Source: an uncultured Bacteroidaceae bacterium
Lineage (GTDB): Bacteria > Bacteroidota > Bacteroidia > Bacteroidales > Bacteroidaceae
Length of the DNA stretch: 57,743 bases
Reading direction: 5' to 3'
Assembly: GCA_934426255.1 (NCBI GenBank)
Contig: CAKRYD010000016.1
Coordinates: 1-57,743 of the forward strand
In this document: positions 41,727-51,725 of the stretch, piece by piece
Layout: each line of letters opens with the position of its first letter
How positions within the stretch are numbered: position 1 is the first letter of the stretch
Translations under genes and position numbers: made by a program
Notes under the pieces: model-generated
Told to the model about the DNA's origin: nothing
The model's database searches: none
The model's input: only the letters and a program-made list of their open reading frames with translations

Positions 41727-43088
41727 ATGCGATTTTTTCTGTCAGTTCACAGACTGCTGTTCATCATAACAATTTTCCTATTCCTTCCCTGCACAGTCGC
41801 AGCCAAAGACTTCGTGTTGGTCATTGACCCCGGCCATGGCGGAAAAGACCCCGGAGCACTGGGAACTTATTCCAAAGAAAAGAACATCAACCTGAATGTC
41901 GCCTTGAAAGTAGGCGAACTGGTGCGGCGCAACTGCCCCGACGTAAAAGTTGTCTTCACAAGAAAGACCGATGTCTTCGTACAGTTAGACGACCGCGCCG
42001 AAATAGCCAACAACGCCAAGGCAGACCTTTTCATTTCCATCCATACCAACGCATTGCCCAAGGGGCGCCAGATCAGCGGTTCCGAGACCTATTCGCTCGG
42101 AATGGCTCGCGCCGGTGAAAATCTCGATGTGGCCAAGCGCGAAAACTCCGTCATTCTTTACGAAAAAGACTATCAGAAACGCTATGCCGGCTTCAATCCC
42201 AACTCGGCCGAAAGCTATATCATTTTTGACTTCATGCAAGATCAATACATGAAGCAAAGCGCCGAATTGGCCAACTCCATACAAAAATATTACGCACAAT
42301 CAGGTCGCCCCAACAAGGGAGTACATCAGGCAGGATTCCTTGTGCTGCGCAAAACGTCCATGCCCAGCGTCCTTACCGAGCTCGGTTTCATCACGACACC
42401 GCGCGACGAGCAATATCTGAACTCAGCCAAAGGAACCGACCAGCTGGCCCGAAGCATCTACAACGGATTCGTAGAATACAAAAACAGGCAGCAGCGCCAC
42501 AAATCGCCCATTCTTGACTATACCGACGATAAACAAGTTCAACAAGAAGAAGCTGAAAACACACGCGAAGCCGAAGAAACACGTAAAAAAGAACAGGCCG
42601 CACAACAAAAAGCCGACGAGCAAGCCGTCAAAACCGAAGAAAAAGCCAATATCCCCGTCATAGAACAGGAAGAGCCGCAACCGGGCGAAAAAGACAAGCC
42701 TGAAGAAACAGCACCCGCCGTTGTAGAAAAAAGTGCAGAGCCAAAGCCCGAAAAACAGACGCAGGAAATTGAAAAAGAAAAGGAGCAAATCAAAAAAGAA
42801 GGGCAGGAAAACAAAACAGAAAGCAAGGAAATCACCTACAAGATACAAATCCTTACCGCATCGCGCATGCTGCGCAGCGACGCCCAACAATTCAAAGGAC
42901 TAAAAGGCGTAGACCATTTCAAAGAAAAGAACGTCTACAAATACACCTATGGTTCAACATCATCGTACAGCAGCATCAGCCAGACGAGAAAAGAAATTCT
43001 GGAAAAATTTCCCGATTGCTTCATCGTAGCATTCCAAGGAAAAGACCGGATAACAGTGCAAGAAGCCATCCAACAGCAAAAGAAATAA
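41727..43088 (+). CDS. N-acetylmuramoyl-L-alanine amidase with SPOR-like tail
   Basis: The enzyme cleaves the bond between muramic acid and the stem peptide of peptidoglycan, in the periplasm. I start it at the ATG at 41727, giving a signal sequence (RLLFIITIFLFLPCTVAA). The Amidase_3 domain spans about residues 28-245, with zinc-ligand signatures VIDPGHGGKDPGA, LFISIHTNA and SVLTELGFIT. A long charged Glu/Lys/Gln/Pro-rich linker (about residues 255-370) leads to a C-terminal segment TYKIQILTASRMLRSDAQQF to DCFIVAFQGKDRI, which looks like a SPOR-type peptidoglycan-binding domain. It is close to the MCE gene. Confidence 0.92.
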   Translation: MRFFLSVHRLLFIITIFLFLPCTVAAKDFVLVIDPGHGGKDPGALGTYSKEKNINLNVALKVGELVRRNCPDVKVVFTRKTDVFVQLDDRAEIANNAKADLFISIHTNALPKGRQISGSETYSLGMARAGENLDVAKRENSVILYEKDYQKRYAGFNPNSAESYIIFDFMQDQYMKQSAELANSIQKYYAQSGRPNKGVHQAGFLVLRKTSMPSVLTELGFITTPRDEQYLNSAKGTDQLARSIYNGFVEYKNRQQRHKSPILDYTDDKQVQQEEAENTREAEETRKKEQAAQQKADEQAVKTEEKANIPVIEQEEPQPGEKDKPEETAPAVVEKSAEPKPEKQTQEIEKEKEQIKKEGQENKTESKEITYKIQILTASRMLRSDAQQFKGLKGVDHFKEKNVYKYTYGSTSSYSSISQTRKEILEKFPDCFIVAFQGKDRITVQEAIQQQKK

Positions 43089-43109
43089 CCCAACAATACA
43101 TAGAAAAAC

Positions 43110-44012
43110 ATGAAACCCATTGCAAAAGAAATAAAAATAGCCTTGGCAGCAATATGCGCCGTGGTGCTCCTGTTTTACGGCATCAACTTTCTGAAAGGCG
43201 TCAACTTGTTCAAGAAGAGCAACATGTATTATGTTGTATTCAACGACATCACCGGTCTGTCTAAAAACAATGCCGTATATGCCGGAGGCTATCCCATAGG
43301 AACTGTTCACGAAATCAACTACGACTATGACCATCCCGGACATATCGTAGTAGGTGTAGTCATCGACGAACAGATGAAACTGCCCAAAGGTTCTACAGCC
43401 GAACTCGTATCGAGCATGCTCGGCACCACCACGATGAACCTCCTGCTTGCACCCTCGACCGACTATCTTCAACCCGGTGACTCCATTAAAGGCGGCCCAC
43501 ACCTCGGAGCATTGGAAATGGCAAGCGCAATGGTGCCCAAGATAGAGCAAATGCTGCCCAAGCTCGATTCAATCATGGCTTCAATCAACCTGTTGCTCAG
43601 CGATTCCTCGATAATGCGCACACTGCACAACACCGAAGCCCTCACAGCCAACCTGAAACAAGGAACAGGCGACCTGAATAAACTGATTCGCAACGACTTG
43701 CCATCGCTCATGGCCAAAATGGATCGCATCGGCAACAATGTGGAACAGCTGACCGGACGGCTCAAGGACATTGACTACGCCACAACCATAGAAAACATCA
43801 ACCGCACCATCAGCGAGGCACGGCAATTTACTCAAGACCTGAACCAAAAAATCAACTCGAAAGAAGGCTCACTGGGACTGCTTCTCAACGACCGCACCAT
43901 GTATGACAACTTGAACAACACACTGGTATCGTCAGACTCTCTCCTACGCGATCTTAAGGGTCACCCAAAGAGATACGTCCATTTCTCCATCTTCGGGAAA
44001 AAAGACAAATAA
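43110..44012 (+). CDS. MCE/MlaD family lipid-transport protein
   Basis: The 300-residue protein has an N-terminal membrane anchor (IALAAICAVVLLFYGINFL) and an MCE domain at about residues 38-120 (YYVVFNDITGLSKNNAVYAG, TAELVSSMLGTTTMNLLLAP). MCE proteins form periplasmic hexamers that carry phospholipids between the membranes. A long helical region follows (MSSRDL-like repeats such as NVEQLTGRLKDIDYATTIEN). The family is known as MlaD; the partner ABC transporter genes are not in this window. It follows the amidase by 21 bases, so they may be co-transcribed. Confidence 0.9.
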   Translation: MKPIAKEIKIALAAICAVVLLFYGINFLKGVNLFKKSNMYYVVFNDITGLSKNNAVYAGGYPIGTVHEINYDYDHPGHIVVGVVIDEQMKLPKGSTAELVSSMLGTTTMNLLLAPSTDYLQPGDSIKGGPHLGALEMASAMVPKIEQMLPKLDSIMASINLLLSDSSIMRTLHNTEALTANLKQGTGDLNKLIRNDLPSLMAKMDRIGNNVEQLTGRLKDIDYATTIENINRTISEARQFTQDLNQKINSKEGSLGLLLNDRTMYDNLNNTLVSSDSLLRDLKGHPKRYVHFSIFGKKDK

Positions 44013-44134
44013 AAATCGCATCACAAAAGGTTTACACATAACCCGTTGCAAAACAAAATGGATGTGGCGGGCAAAAACTACTTGCATAAGCAAAAAAAAA
44101 GTTGCAATTTTGCACGAAGTTACATTAGTAACCC

Positions 44135-45559
44135 ATGATACAAAACACAGAACACAATCCTGAACAACATTGGGCCAAATGCTTGAAATACATCAAGGAC
44201 AATATTGATGAACAAGCATTTAACACATGGTTCACACCTGTCAAATTCCAAAGATTCGACGGGAAGGAACTAAGGATTATCGTTCCGTCAAACTTCTTCT
44301 ACGAATACCTGGAAGAGCACTACCTGAGTTTGCTGCAAAGCGCCATCGGCAGATATTTCGGAAGCGATGTTCGTCTGCGCTATATCGTCAAGACCGACAG
44401 CACCAACAATATAACTACCGACATATCCAGCCAGCCCCACTCCACAGCAGTGGAAAGCGTGTCCTGTGAAGGTGCCAACAAAACACCCGACATATTCTCG
44501 GCCACTCGTCACAATCATGTGGCCGACAGCTTGGATTCGCGCCTGAACCCCAACTATACATTTGAAAACTTCATCGAAGGCGACAGCAACAAATTCCCTC
44601 GGATGATAGGACTGACCATAGCCGACAAATTTCAGGACTCGTTCAATCCATTCTTCATCTATGGCGCATCGGGCGTGGGAAAGACCCATTTGGCCAACGC
44701 CATCGGGACAAGAATGAAAGAACTGCACCCCGACAAAAGAGTACTGTATGTATCGGCACATCTGCTCAGGATACAATACACAGACTCGGTTCACGCCAAC
44801 AAGTTCAACGACTTCATGAATTTTTATCAGTCGATAGACACGCTCATCATTGATGATATTCAGGAATTTGCCGGAAAAAAAGGAACACAAGAGGCTTTCT
44901 TCAACATATTCAACCATTTGCAGCACAACCATCGCCAATTGATCATCACATGCGACCGCCCGCCCGTGCAGCTCGAAGGGATGCAGGAACGGTTGCTCAC
45001 ACGCTTCAACTGGGGAATCATCGGGGAACTTGAACGCCCCAACGCAAAACTGCGAAAAGACATCCTCGAATATCATATACAAAGCAACGGATTGCCGTTT
45101 CCGAAAAACGTCATCAACTACATAGCCAACAACGTCACAGGCAGCATCCGCGAACTTGAAGGAGTCATCAACTCAATCATGGCCTACTCCGTCATCTACA
45201 ACAGCGATATCGACATGGATTTGGCCACAAAGACCATCGCGCGCACAGTAAAGATCAATAATGATCCCATATCAACAGACCGGATATTGGAAAAGGTCTG
45301 CAAATTCTATCATATAACCAACAAAGAAGTATTCTCGGCCAGCCGCAAGCACGGAATAGTACAGGCACGTCAGGTATCAATGTACCTAACACAAAAGTAT
45401 ACTAACCTGTCGTCGTCGCAAATAGGCCTGCTGATAGGCAAGCGCGACCATTCTACAGTTCTCCACGCTTGCAACCTGATAGAAAAGCGCATCAGCGTGG
45501 AAAAAAGCTTTCGAGCGGAAGTTGAAAGCATCGAACGCGAAATATTGAAACGCCCCTGA
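44135..45559 (+). CDS. dnaA: Chromosomal replication initiator DnaA
   Basis: DnaA opens the origin of replication. The 474-residue protein has the usual N-terminal domain (HWAKCLKYIKDNIDEQAFNT). The AAA+ domain has Walker A FIYGASGVGKTHLANAIG near residue 176 and Walker B TLIIDDIQEFAG near residue 238, plus RLLTRFNWGIIGELE (sensor/box VII region). The C-terminal DNA-binding helix-turn-helix is ARQVSMYLTQKYTNLSSSQI and GKRDHSTVLHACNLIEK, the DnaA signature. I saw no cluster of TTATNCACA-like boxes in the flanks, so there is no evidence that the origin is here. Confidence 0.98.
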   Translation: MIQNTEHNPEQHWAKCLKYIKDNIDEQAFNTWFTPVKFQRFDGKELRIIVPSNFFYEYLEEHYLSLLQSAIGRYFGSDVRLRYIVKTDSTNNITTDISSQPHSTAVESVSCEGANKTPDIFSATRHNHVADSLDSRLNPNYTFENFIEGDSNKFPRMIGLTIADKFQDSFNPFFIYGASGVGKTHLANAIGTRMKELHPDKRVLYVSAHLLRIQYTDSVHANKFNDFMNFYQSIDTLIIDDIQEFAGKKGTQEAFFNIFNHLQHNHRQLIITCDRPPVQLEGMQERLLTRFNWGIIGELERPNAKLRKDILEYHIQSNGLPFPKNVINYIANNVTGSIRELEGVINSIMAYSVIYNSDIDMDLATKTIARTVKINNDPISTDRILEKVCKFYHITNKEVFSASRKHGIVQARQVSMYLTQKYTNLSSSQIGLLIGKRDHSTVLHACNLIEKRISVEKSFRAEVESIEREILKRP

Positions 45560-45656
45560 TATTACTACAGCAAAACAGCCACTGCCCAGGACTTGTTTTT
45601 GTGCCGTCACCATGAAAGAAAACATGGCGACACAAGAAAAAGACGCAAAAAAGTAG

Positions 45657-45664
45657 TAGTTTTG
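45657..45664 (+). promoter_or_regulatory. -7 element of the DUF4494 gene
   Basis: TAGTTTTG, 35 bases upstream of the ATG at 45699. The space 45560-45656 also has a small imperfect stem (GTCACCATG / CATGGCGAC, 45606-45631) downstream of dnaA. Confidence 0.5.
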
Positions 45665-45698
45665 CACTTCAAAATAGAACGAAAATAAGAATCACATT

Positions 45699-46145
45699 AT
45701 GTACACTTGGTTTGAATGCAAAGTAAAATACGATAAGACCATGGAAAACGGTCTTCAGAAAAAAGTTACGGAACCCTATCTGGTAGACGCCATCAACTTT
45801 ACCGAAGCCGAAAAACGCATGAACGAAGAAATGGCACCTTTCATAAGAGGCGATTTTCAAGTAGACGACATCAAACGCGTCAAAATTGCCGAACTCTTTG
45901 AAAGCAGCAAGGAAGAAGATGACAAATGGTACAAATGCAAACTGAGCTTCATAGTAATCGATGAAAAAAGCGGCAAAGAAAAAAAAGCCGTCAACCTGGT
46001 TTTAGTCAAGGCCATCAACATAAAAACTGCCCTGCAGCACCTGGAAGAAGGAATGAAAACCACGCAGATAGACTACGAAGTAACATCAATTATCGAAACG
46101 CCCCTATTGGACGTTTTCCACTACCAGGAACCCGACAAGGCTTAA
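45699..46145 (+). CDS. DUF4494 family protein
   Basis: The 148-residue cytoplasmic protein starts MYTWFECKVKYDKTMENGLQ and has the DUF4494 pattern: PYLVDAINFTEAEKRMNEEM, DFQVDDIKRVKIAELFES, KWYKCKLSFIVIDEKSGKEK. The alternating beta strands and the helix around residue 105 suggest a small alpha/beta fold. Members are conserved in Bacteroidales, often close to YggS-like genes, and the role is unknown. It is 17 bases upstream of the YggS-like gene and probably shares its transcript. Confidence 0.9.
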   Translation: MYTWFECKVKYDKTMENGLQKKVTEPYLVDAINFTEAEKRMNEEMAPFIRGDFQVDDIKRVKIAELFESSKEEDDKWYKCKLSFIVIDEKSGKEKKAVNLVLVKAINIKTALQHLEEGMKTTQIDYEVTSIIETPLLDVFHYQEPDKA

Positions 46146-46162
46146 CAAGAAGGGAAACAGCC

Positions 46163-46849
46163 ATGAGCATTGCCGACAAACTGCAAGCCGTAAAAGAAGA
46201 ACTGCCACAAGGCATCAAGCTGATAGCAGTGTCAAAATACCATCCCGAAGAAGAAGTGATGGAAGCCTATGAGGCCGGACAAAGAGACTTCGGTGAAAAC
46301 ATAGCGCAAGAGCTGAGACGCAAACACGAAAACCTGCCCGAAGACATCCGGTGGCACTTCATCGGACACTTGCAAAAGAACAAGATTAAATACATCGCGC
46401 CCTACGTCAGCCTGATCCACTCTGTCGACAGCTTTGAACTGCTTTCAGAAATCAATCATCACGCAATAAAAGCCGCACGCACCATACCGTGTCTGCTGCA
46501 AATCCATGTCGCCAAAGAAGAAACAAAATTCGGATTCAGCTTTGACGAATGCCTTCGGATGCTCGACGAACAACAATGGACACAACTCGAAAACATCTGC
46601 ATCTCCGGACTGATGTGCATGGCATCCAACGTACCCGATGAAAAACAGATACACGAAGAATTCGGAAGCGTCAACAGATTTTTCGAACGGCTCAAAAGCG
46701 ACTACTTTCAAGATTATGAACATTTTTCATGCCGTTCATGGGGCATGAGCAGCGATTACAAAATAGCTATCGAAGAGGGCAGCAACATGGTACGCGTAGG
46801 AACTCGCATCTTCGGCCCGCGCCCCTACCCGAACATTAAGCAAACCTGA
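46163..46849 (+). CDS. YggS/PLPBP family pyridoxal-phosphate homeostasis protein
   Basis: Members bind pyridoxal 5'-phosphate and keep B6 vitamer levels balanced; they have no known catalytic activity. The PLP-lysine is in LIAVSKYHPEEEV near residue 25. The TIM-barrel motifs DFGENIAQELRRK and RWHFIGHLQKNKIKYIAPY, then LHSVDSFELL-like IHSVDS, match the family. The phosphate site is near SWGMSSDYKIAIEEGSNMVRVG. At 228 residues it has the standard length. Translated right after DUF4494. Confidence 0.95.
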   Translation: MSIADKLQAVKEELPQGIKLIAVSKYHPEEEVMEAYEAGQRDFGENIAQELRRKHENLPEDIRWHFIGHLQKNKIKYIAPYVSLIHSVDSFELLSEINHHAIKAARTIPCLLQIHVAKEETKFGFSFDECLRMLDEQQWTQLENICISGLMCMASNVPDEKQIHEEFGSVNRFFERLKSDYFQDYEHFSCRSWGMSSDYKIAIEEGSNMVRVGTRIFGPRPYPNIKQT

Positions 46850-46900
46850 AAATCCATTAAGGAAGAAAGCAACCTATATTATTCACCAAACATAAATATC

Positions 46901-48100
46901 ATGCCACAGATTTCACAACGAGGCACGAACATGCCACAATCACCGATTCGCAAACTTGCACCTCTGGCAGCGCGAGCGGCGGAACGCGGCATACATATTT
47001 ATCATTTAAATATAGGACAACCGGATTTGCCGACACCGACCGTTGCACTCGATGCTATCAGAAACTTTAAGCGCACCGTGCTGGAATATACTCCCAGCCA
47101 AGGCTTTCTCAGCTACAGAAGAAAGCTTGTAGACTTCTATGCCCACTACAACATCCACACTACACCGGAAGATATCATCATTACCAGCGGTGGATCGGAA
47201 GCCGTACTCTTCGCTTTCATGTCTACATTGAACCCGGGCGACGAGATTCTGATTACAGAACCGTTTTATGCCAACTATCTTGCTTTTGCCATATCGGCCG
47301 GCGCAGTCATCAAGCCTATCTCCACTACCATCAACGAAGGCTTTTGCCTGCCCAAGGTGGAGGAAATGGAAAAACTCATTACTCCGCGCACAAGAGCCAT
47401 TATGATTTGCAACCCCAACAATCCTACCGGCTACTTATATACAAGGAGAGAAATGAATCAGATACGTGACCTTGTCAAGAAGTACGACCTTTATCTGTTC
47501 TCCGACGAAGTATATCGTGACTTCATCTATACAGGATCGCCCTACATATCTGCCATGCACTTGGAAGGCATTGAGCAAAACGTTGTTCTCATTGATTCCG
47601 TTTCCAAACGCTACAGTGAATGCGGAATACGCATCGGTGCCTTGATAACAAAGAACGAGCAAGTGAGACAGACCGTCATGAAATTCTGTCAGGCGCGCCT
47701 CAGTCCGCCACTCATAGGCCAGATAGCCGCAGAAGCATCCCTGCAATCCGGCGAAGACTACCTGCGCGATGTTTATGATGAGTACGTAGAACGGCGCAAA
47801 TTCTTGATCGACAGCATTAATCGCATCCCCGGTGTTTATTCGCCCATACCTATGGGAGCTTTCTACACGGTGGCGCAACTTCCCGTTGATGACAGTGAAA
47901 AATTCTGCGCATGGTGTCTCACCGACTTCAGCTACGAAAACCAAACCATCATGATGGCACCGGCATCGGGCTTCTACATGACTCCCGGCATGGGACATAA
48001 CGAAGTACGTTTGGCCTATGTCTTGAAAAAAGATGATTTGGCACAAGCCGTCAATGTGCTTGCACGAGCATTGGAAGCCTATCCCGGAAAAACCATCTGA
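46901..48100 (+). CDS. Aminotransferase class I/II (PLP-dependent)
   Basis: This is a fold-type I aminotransferase of 399 residues, probably an aspartate or aromatic type. The N-terminal motif is IYHLNIGQPDLPTPTVALDA; the substrate-binding region is TSGGSEAVLFAFMSTLNPGD; the PLP-binding Asn/Asp are in NPNNPTGYLYTR and FSDEVYRDFIYTG. The Schiff-base Lys is in LIDSVSKRYSECGIRIGAL near residue 234. The last arginine binds the substrate carboxyl (GHNEVRLAYVL). The precise amino acid cannot be told from sequence alone. Confidence 0.93.
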   Translation: MPQISQRGTNMPQSPIRKLAPLAARAAERGIHIYHLNIGQPDLPTPTVALDAIRNFKRTVLEYTPSQGFLSYRRKLVDFYAHYNIHTTPEDIIITSGGSEAVLFAFMSTLNPGDEILITEPFYANYLAFAISAGAVIKPISTTINEGFCLPKVEEMEKLITPRTRAIMICNPNNPTGYLYTRREMNQIRDLVKKYDLYLFSDEVYRDFIYTGSPYISAMHLEGIEQNVVLIDSVSKRYSECGIRIGALITKNEQVRQTVMKFCQARLSPPLIGQIAAEASLQSGEDYLRDVYDEYVERRKFLIDSINRIPGVYSPIPMGAFYTVAQLPVDDSEKFCAWCLTDFSYENQTIMMAPASGFYMTPGMGHNEVRLAYVLKKDDLAQAVNVLARALEAYPGKTI

Positions 48101-48123
48101 CAAGAACCATCCGACATTTCCAT

Positions 48124-49368
48124 ATGAATTTATCGCTGTTCATTGCACGCCGTCTTTATTCCAACGAACATCATGACCGACGCATATCGCGGCTGGCCAT
48201 ACAGATAGCGACCATCGGAGTAACGATAGGGCTGGCTGTGATGATTCTTTCCGTTTGCGTCCTGTTGGGTTTCAAGAACGAACTGACCGAAAAAGTAGTC
48301 GGTTTCGGTTCGCACATACAGATTCTCAACTCCAAATCCGGTGCTTCACCCGAAAGCTACCCTATTGTAACCGATCACGCTTTCGTTGGCAATGTAGCCC
48401 AGCAAGAAGGCGTGACCCATGTGCAGCGTTATTCCGGAAAGATTGGAATCGTGAAAACCGACAGCGACTTCAAGGGCATTTTATTGAAAGGCATCGGTGA
48501 AGAATATGACACAAATTTCTTACGCAGTCATCTTTTGAAGGGCACCATCCCTCGCTTTACTCTTGAGGAGCACCGCAATGACATCGTCATTAGCGATTTG
48601 ATAGCAGACAAAATGCGTCTGAAAGTGGGGGACAGGATTTTCGCCTACTTTTTTGAGAACACCATACGCATGCGCAGGTTCAACATCGTAGGCATCTACC
48701 GAACCAATATGAGCCAATTCGATGAAAACGTTGTCATAGCCAACCTATATACGGTCAACAGCCTCAACAAATGGCGCAATGACCAAAGCAGTGGACTGGA
48801 AATCTTTACCAATAATTTTCCTCACACAGAAACAACCTACAACAAACTTTTGGACATAACCCGCGAGGCCATCGACAGCGACGGCAACACCTATTCTGTC
48901 TACACCATAGAAGAGTTGTATGCCCAAATTTTCGATTGGTTGAAGCTGCTCGACTTGAATGTGTGGGTCATCCTTGGCCTGATGGCATGCGTAGCCTGCA
49001 TCACGATGATAAGCGGCTTGCTCATTCTGATTTTAGAGCGGAGCGCCACCATCGGAATACTCAAGGCCGTGGGAGCAAGCGACAAACTTGTTCGCCACAT
49101 ATTCATCAATTACAGTGCATTCATCATGTCGCGCGGCATCATTCTCGGCAACATCATAGGTCTGGGGTTGGCCTTTTTACAGCAACGCTTCCACCTGATT
49201 TCACTCGATGCAACAAAATACTATGTCGACCATGTGCCCATCATGTTCCACCCCGTCCTGTTGTGCATCGTCAGCGTGTCCACCATTGCCGTGTGCCTGC
49301 TTGCCATGATAGGACCGAGCTACATGATTACAAAAATCAATCCGGTCAAGGCCATTCGCTTTGATTGA
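48124..49368 (+). CDS. LolC/E-like ABC transporter permease (FtsX family)
   Basis: The 414-residue membrane protein has an N-terminal helix at about residues 26-50 (IQIATIGVTIGLAVMILSVC), a large periplasmic domain to about 270, and three C-terminal helices (LNVWVILGLMACVACITMIS, SAFIMSRGIILGNIIGLGLA, VLLCIVSVSTIAVCLLAMIG). This is the topology of FtsX-superfamily permeases such as LolC/LolE, which release lipoproteins from the inner membrane. The final Pro-x-Lys-Ala motif (KINPVKAIRFD) is typical. The ATPase partner is not adjacent. Confidence 0.9.
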   Translation: MNLSLFIARRLYSNEHHDRRISRLAIQIATIGVTIGLAVMILSVCVLLGFKNELTEKVVGFGSHIQILNSKSGASPESYPIVTDHAFVGNVAQQEGVTHVQRYSGKIGIVKTDSDFKGILLKGIGEEYDTNFLRSHLLKGTIPRFTLEEHRNDIVISDLIADKMRLKVGDRIFAYFFENTIRMRRFNIVGIYRTNMSQFDENVVIANLYTVNSLNKWRNDQSSGLEIFTNNFPHTETTYNKLLDITREAIDSDGNTYSVYTIEELYAQIFDWLKLLDLNVWVILGLMACVACITMISGLLILILERSATIGILKAVGASDKLVRHIFINYSAFIMSRGIILGNIIGLGLAFLQQRFHLISLDATKYYVDHVPIMFHPVLLCIVSVSTIAVCLLAMIGPSYMITKINPVKAIRFD

Positions 49369-49399
49369 ATCTTCCAAATCCCAACTTTTATAAGCAGCC

Positions 49400-51649
49400 A
49401 TGAAACCATGCTCTTTGTTAATGCTTTTTATCTGCGCATTGCTATTCTCATGTTCCAACGACACGCCTGACGAATCAAGCGGTTGGAAAAGCGAAGAAGA
49501 GCGTGCGGCAAAACTGAATCCTCATTTCGTATCTGTCGATTGGGACAATACGAAAGTGAAAAGTTTCAACACCAAAGATTGGACTTTCACGCTGCAGCAA
49601 ACCGCAGAAACCGAAAAGATTCAAAAAGGTTCGGTACTTGCCATCTATGCCGACACCGTGGGTTGCATTACGATTGTAAACAACGTCAAACGCTCAAACG
49701 GCAATGTGGAAATCACAGGCAGCGAAGGAGCCTTGTGCGACATCTTTGCCAATACCGACTTTTACCTTAGCACTTCCGCCGACGCAGAAAAGACGAGAAC
49801 AGCCGGCTGTGCCGTCTACTATCCCGAAAAAATCATCTGCCGCGACGATGCCACCCACAGAATGAAAGCCGTCAGCTTCACACGAGGCAGCAAGTGGACC
49901 GACAAACTTTGGGATTGGGTGGCTCCCGTCTCCTACGGTCTCAAGCTCTACGAAACGGCCGGAAGCAAAATCGGCATCAAGGAAGCGCGCTACAGTGCAG
50001 ACCTCGATTTGGACCTGTATTTCAGTTTTGGCGAACGCACGCTCGAAGCCACCAAAGAAGAAGCCTACAGGCAATATCGCAGCAATAGCCTGGCCATGAA
50101 AGCCGTGCTCAACGGCAATATCAATGCTTTCAATTCCATAGAGGAAGAAACGCATGCCTCTGCTTCCGTCAGCAAAGAAACCAAGTTGTGGGAAAACATG
50201 TTCAAGCCCGTCCGCATGGTTTTCTATCCCGGAGGCGTACCCGTAGTGATAACGCTGAGTGCCGATTTGCTCGGAGGAATCAGCGGCAAACTCACCGGAA
50301 AGCAGAAACTGAACTTCGGTGTCACCACAAACATCGAGGGCAAATTCGGTTTCGAATGGGCACAGAGCTCCGGCATGACCGAAGTGCGCAGCCTCGACAT
50401 CACCAACGAACTTTCCCACCCCACCGTTGAAAACACCGGAAGCATAGACATCAAGGCATCCATCTGGCCGCGCATATTCATTACACTATACGAATCGGCA
50501 GCCGTCACGTTCGACATCTGCCCCTACCTTTCTTCCTCGCTCAGCGGCGGCTACAGCGTAGGCGACTATGCTGATGGTACGGCAACGGGCAAGGATGGCG
50601 GCAGTGCCTACCAGATTTCATTGAATGCCGGAGTTGACTGCGCTGCAGGATTAAGCCCCATGTTTTTCTCTCACGAATTGTATCACTACCAATTGAAAAA
50701 CATCAACGCCTGCAATTACACCCTTTTCGAATCGCCATCGGGAATGCAGGTGCTCCATCCCACCACAGCCGAAATGTGCCCCGGCATCACCAATAAGGTG
50801 CAAGTGGAAGTCTACGACAAAGTCATCAACGGAGAACCTACCCCGACCCTTCTTCCGCAACTCGTCAAGTTTGAAGGCGATGGAGTGATTTCGGCCGCCT
50901 ATGCCATCACATCCAACGGAATAGCAAGCATCGACTGGATTCCCTCATCCTATAAGGACAAGCTCACTGCAACACTCTACAACGGCAACGGAGGCATAAT
51001 CAAACAAGTCGTCATCAACGGCAACGGCGAAGTAAGACCGCCCACCTCCGGCAGCTTGATAGACCTCGGGCTCAGTGTCAAATGGGCCTCACACAATGTG
51101 GGAGCCAACTCGCCCGAAGAGCGCGGCGACCTCTTTGCATGGGGCGAAGTATCCACCAAGAGCAGCTTTTCCATAGCCAACTACAAATTCTACGAACCCA
51201 TAGAACACCAGCATGCCGGACTCTATCAGTCCGACTTTACACTGCCGGGCAACAGCAACCTTATCTACAATAAAGAATTCGATGCAGCCAAAGTCAACAT
51301 GGGTGGAGGCTATCGTATGCCCAAGAAAAAAGAAATGGCTGAGCTTCTCGACAAGTGCGAAAAAAACCTCGTTGTCTACAAAGGTGTAAAAGGATTGATG
51401 CTTACCGGTCCTAACGGCAACTCCATATTTCTTCCCGCAGGTTCGGCTCCGGGCTTTTTGGATGAGGACGTAAACACCAAATTTCCGCTGTCCGACATAA
51501 CACTTTCCTATTGGACGGGCAACCTTTGCAGCTCCAGCTGGCCCACAGCCTACGGTTTCCATCTGTCGTGGCACGATGCAACGCCCTACTTTGTCGTCTC
51601 TTCTATAAACCGCTGCGGAGGAGCCTGTGTCCGTGCTGTAGGGAATTAA
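49400..51649 (+). CDS. Lipoprotein with FISUMP-type C-terminal domain
   Basis: The 749-residue protein carries a lipobox (LLFSC, Cys18). The large central part (about residues 30-545) is beta-rich and not recognised. It has a Tyr/Trp/Lys-containing area (SKWTDKLWDWVAPVSYGLKL), a region FGERTLEATKEEAYRQYRSN, and many Ser/Thr strands (SSSLSGGYSVGDYADGTATG). From about residue 550 it has the FISUMP/DUF1566-like module of Bacteroidales: LIDLGLSVKWASHNVGANSP, LFAWGEVSTKSSF and GGYRMPKKKEMAELLDK. Probably anchored on the outer membrane. It is followed by the second 22-nt repeat array. Confidence 0.8.
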   Translation: MKPCSLLMLFICALLFSCSNDTPDESSGWKSEEERAAKLNPHFVSVDWDNTKVKSFNTKDWTFTLQQTAETEKIQKGSVLAIYADTVGCITIVNNVKRSNGNVEITGSEGALCDIFANTDFYLSTSADAEKTRTAGCAVYYPEKIICRDDATHRMKAVSFTRGSKWTDKLWDWVAPVSYGLKLYETAGSKIGIKEARYSADLDLDLYFSFGERTLEATKEEAYRQYRSNSLAMKAVLNGNINAFNSIEEETHASASVSKETKLWENMFKPVRMVFYPGGVPVVITLSADLLGGISGKLTGKQKLNFGVTTNIEGKFGFEWAQSSGMTEVRSLDITNELSHPTVENTGSIDIKASIWPRIFITLYESAAVTFDICPYLSSSLSGGYSVGDYADGTATGKDGGSAYQISLNAGVDCAAGLSPMFFSHELYHYQLKNINACNYTLFESPSGMQVLHPTTAEMCPGITNKVQVEVYDKVINGEPTPTLLPQLVKFEGDGVISAAYAITSNGIASIDWIPSSYKDKLTATLYNGNGGIIKQVVINGNGEVRPPTSGSLIDLGLSVKWASHNVGANSPEERGDLFAWGEVSTKSSFSIANYKFYEPIEHQHAGLYQSDFTLPGNSNLIYNKEFDAAKVNMGGGYRMPKKKEMAELLDKCEKNLVVYKGVKGLMLTGPNGNSIFLPAGSAPGFLDEDVNTKFPLSDITLSYWTGNLCSSSWPTAYGFHLSWHDATPYFVVSSINRCGGACVRAVGN

Positions 51650-51725
51650 CCAACCTACTCAATTCAACCCAAATACTTTACAAACATTGCCAACCTCCGG
51701 TATTTGCGCTGCAGGTGTCAGAGAT

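Noticed and set aside
41709..41727. TTG start for the amidase gene
   Set aside because: It lies within the -7 element TACTTTTG; the ATG at 41727 is in place.
43985..44134. Replication origin next to dnaA
   Set aside because: No cluster of DnaA boxes and no distinct A/T-rich unwinding region was seen; dnaA alone is not evidence for oriC.
45606..45631. Terminator of dnaA
   Set aside because: The stem is interrupted and no run of T follows.
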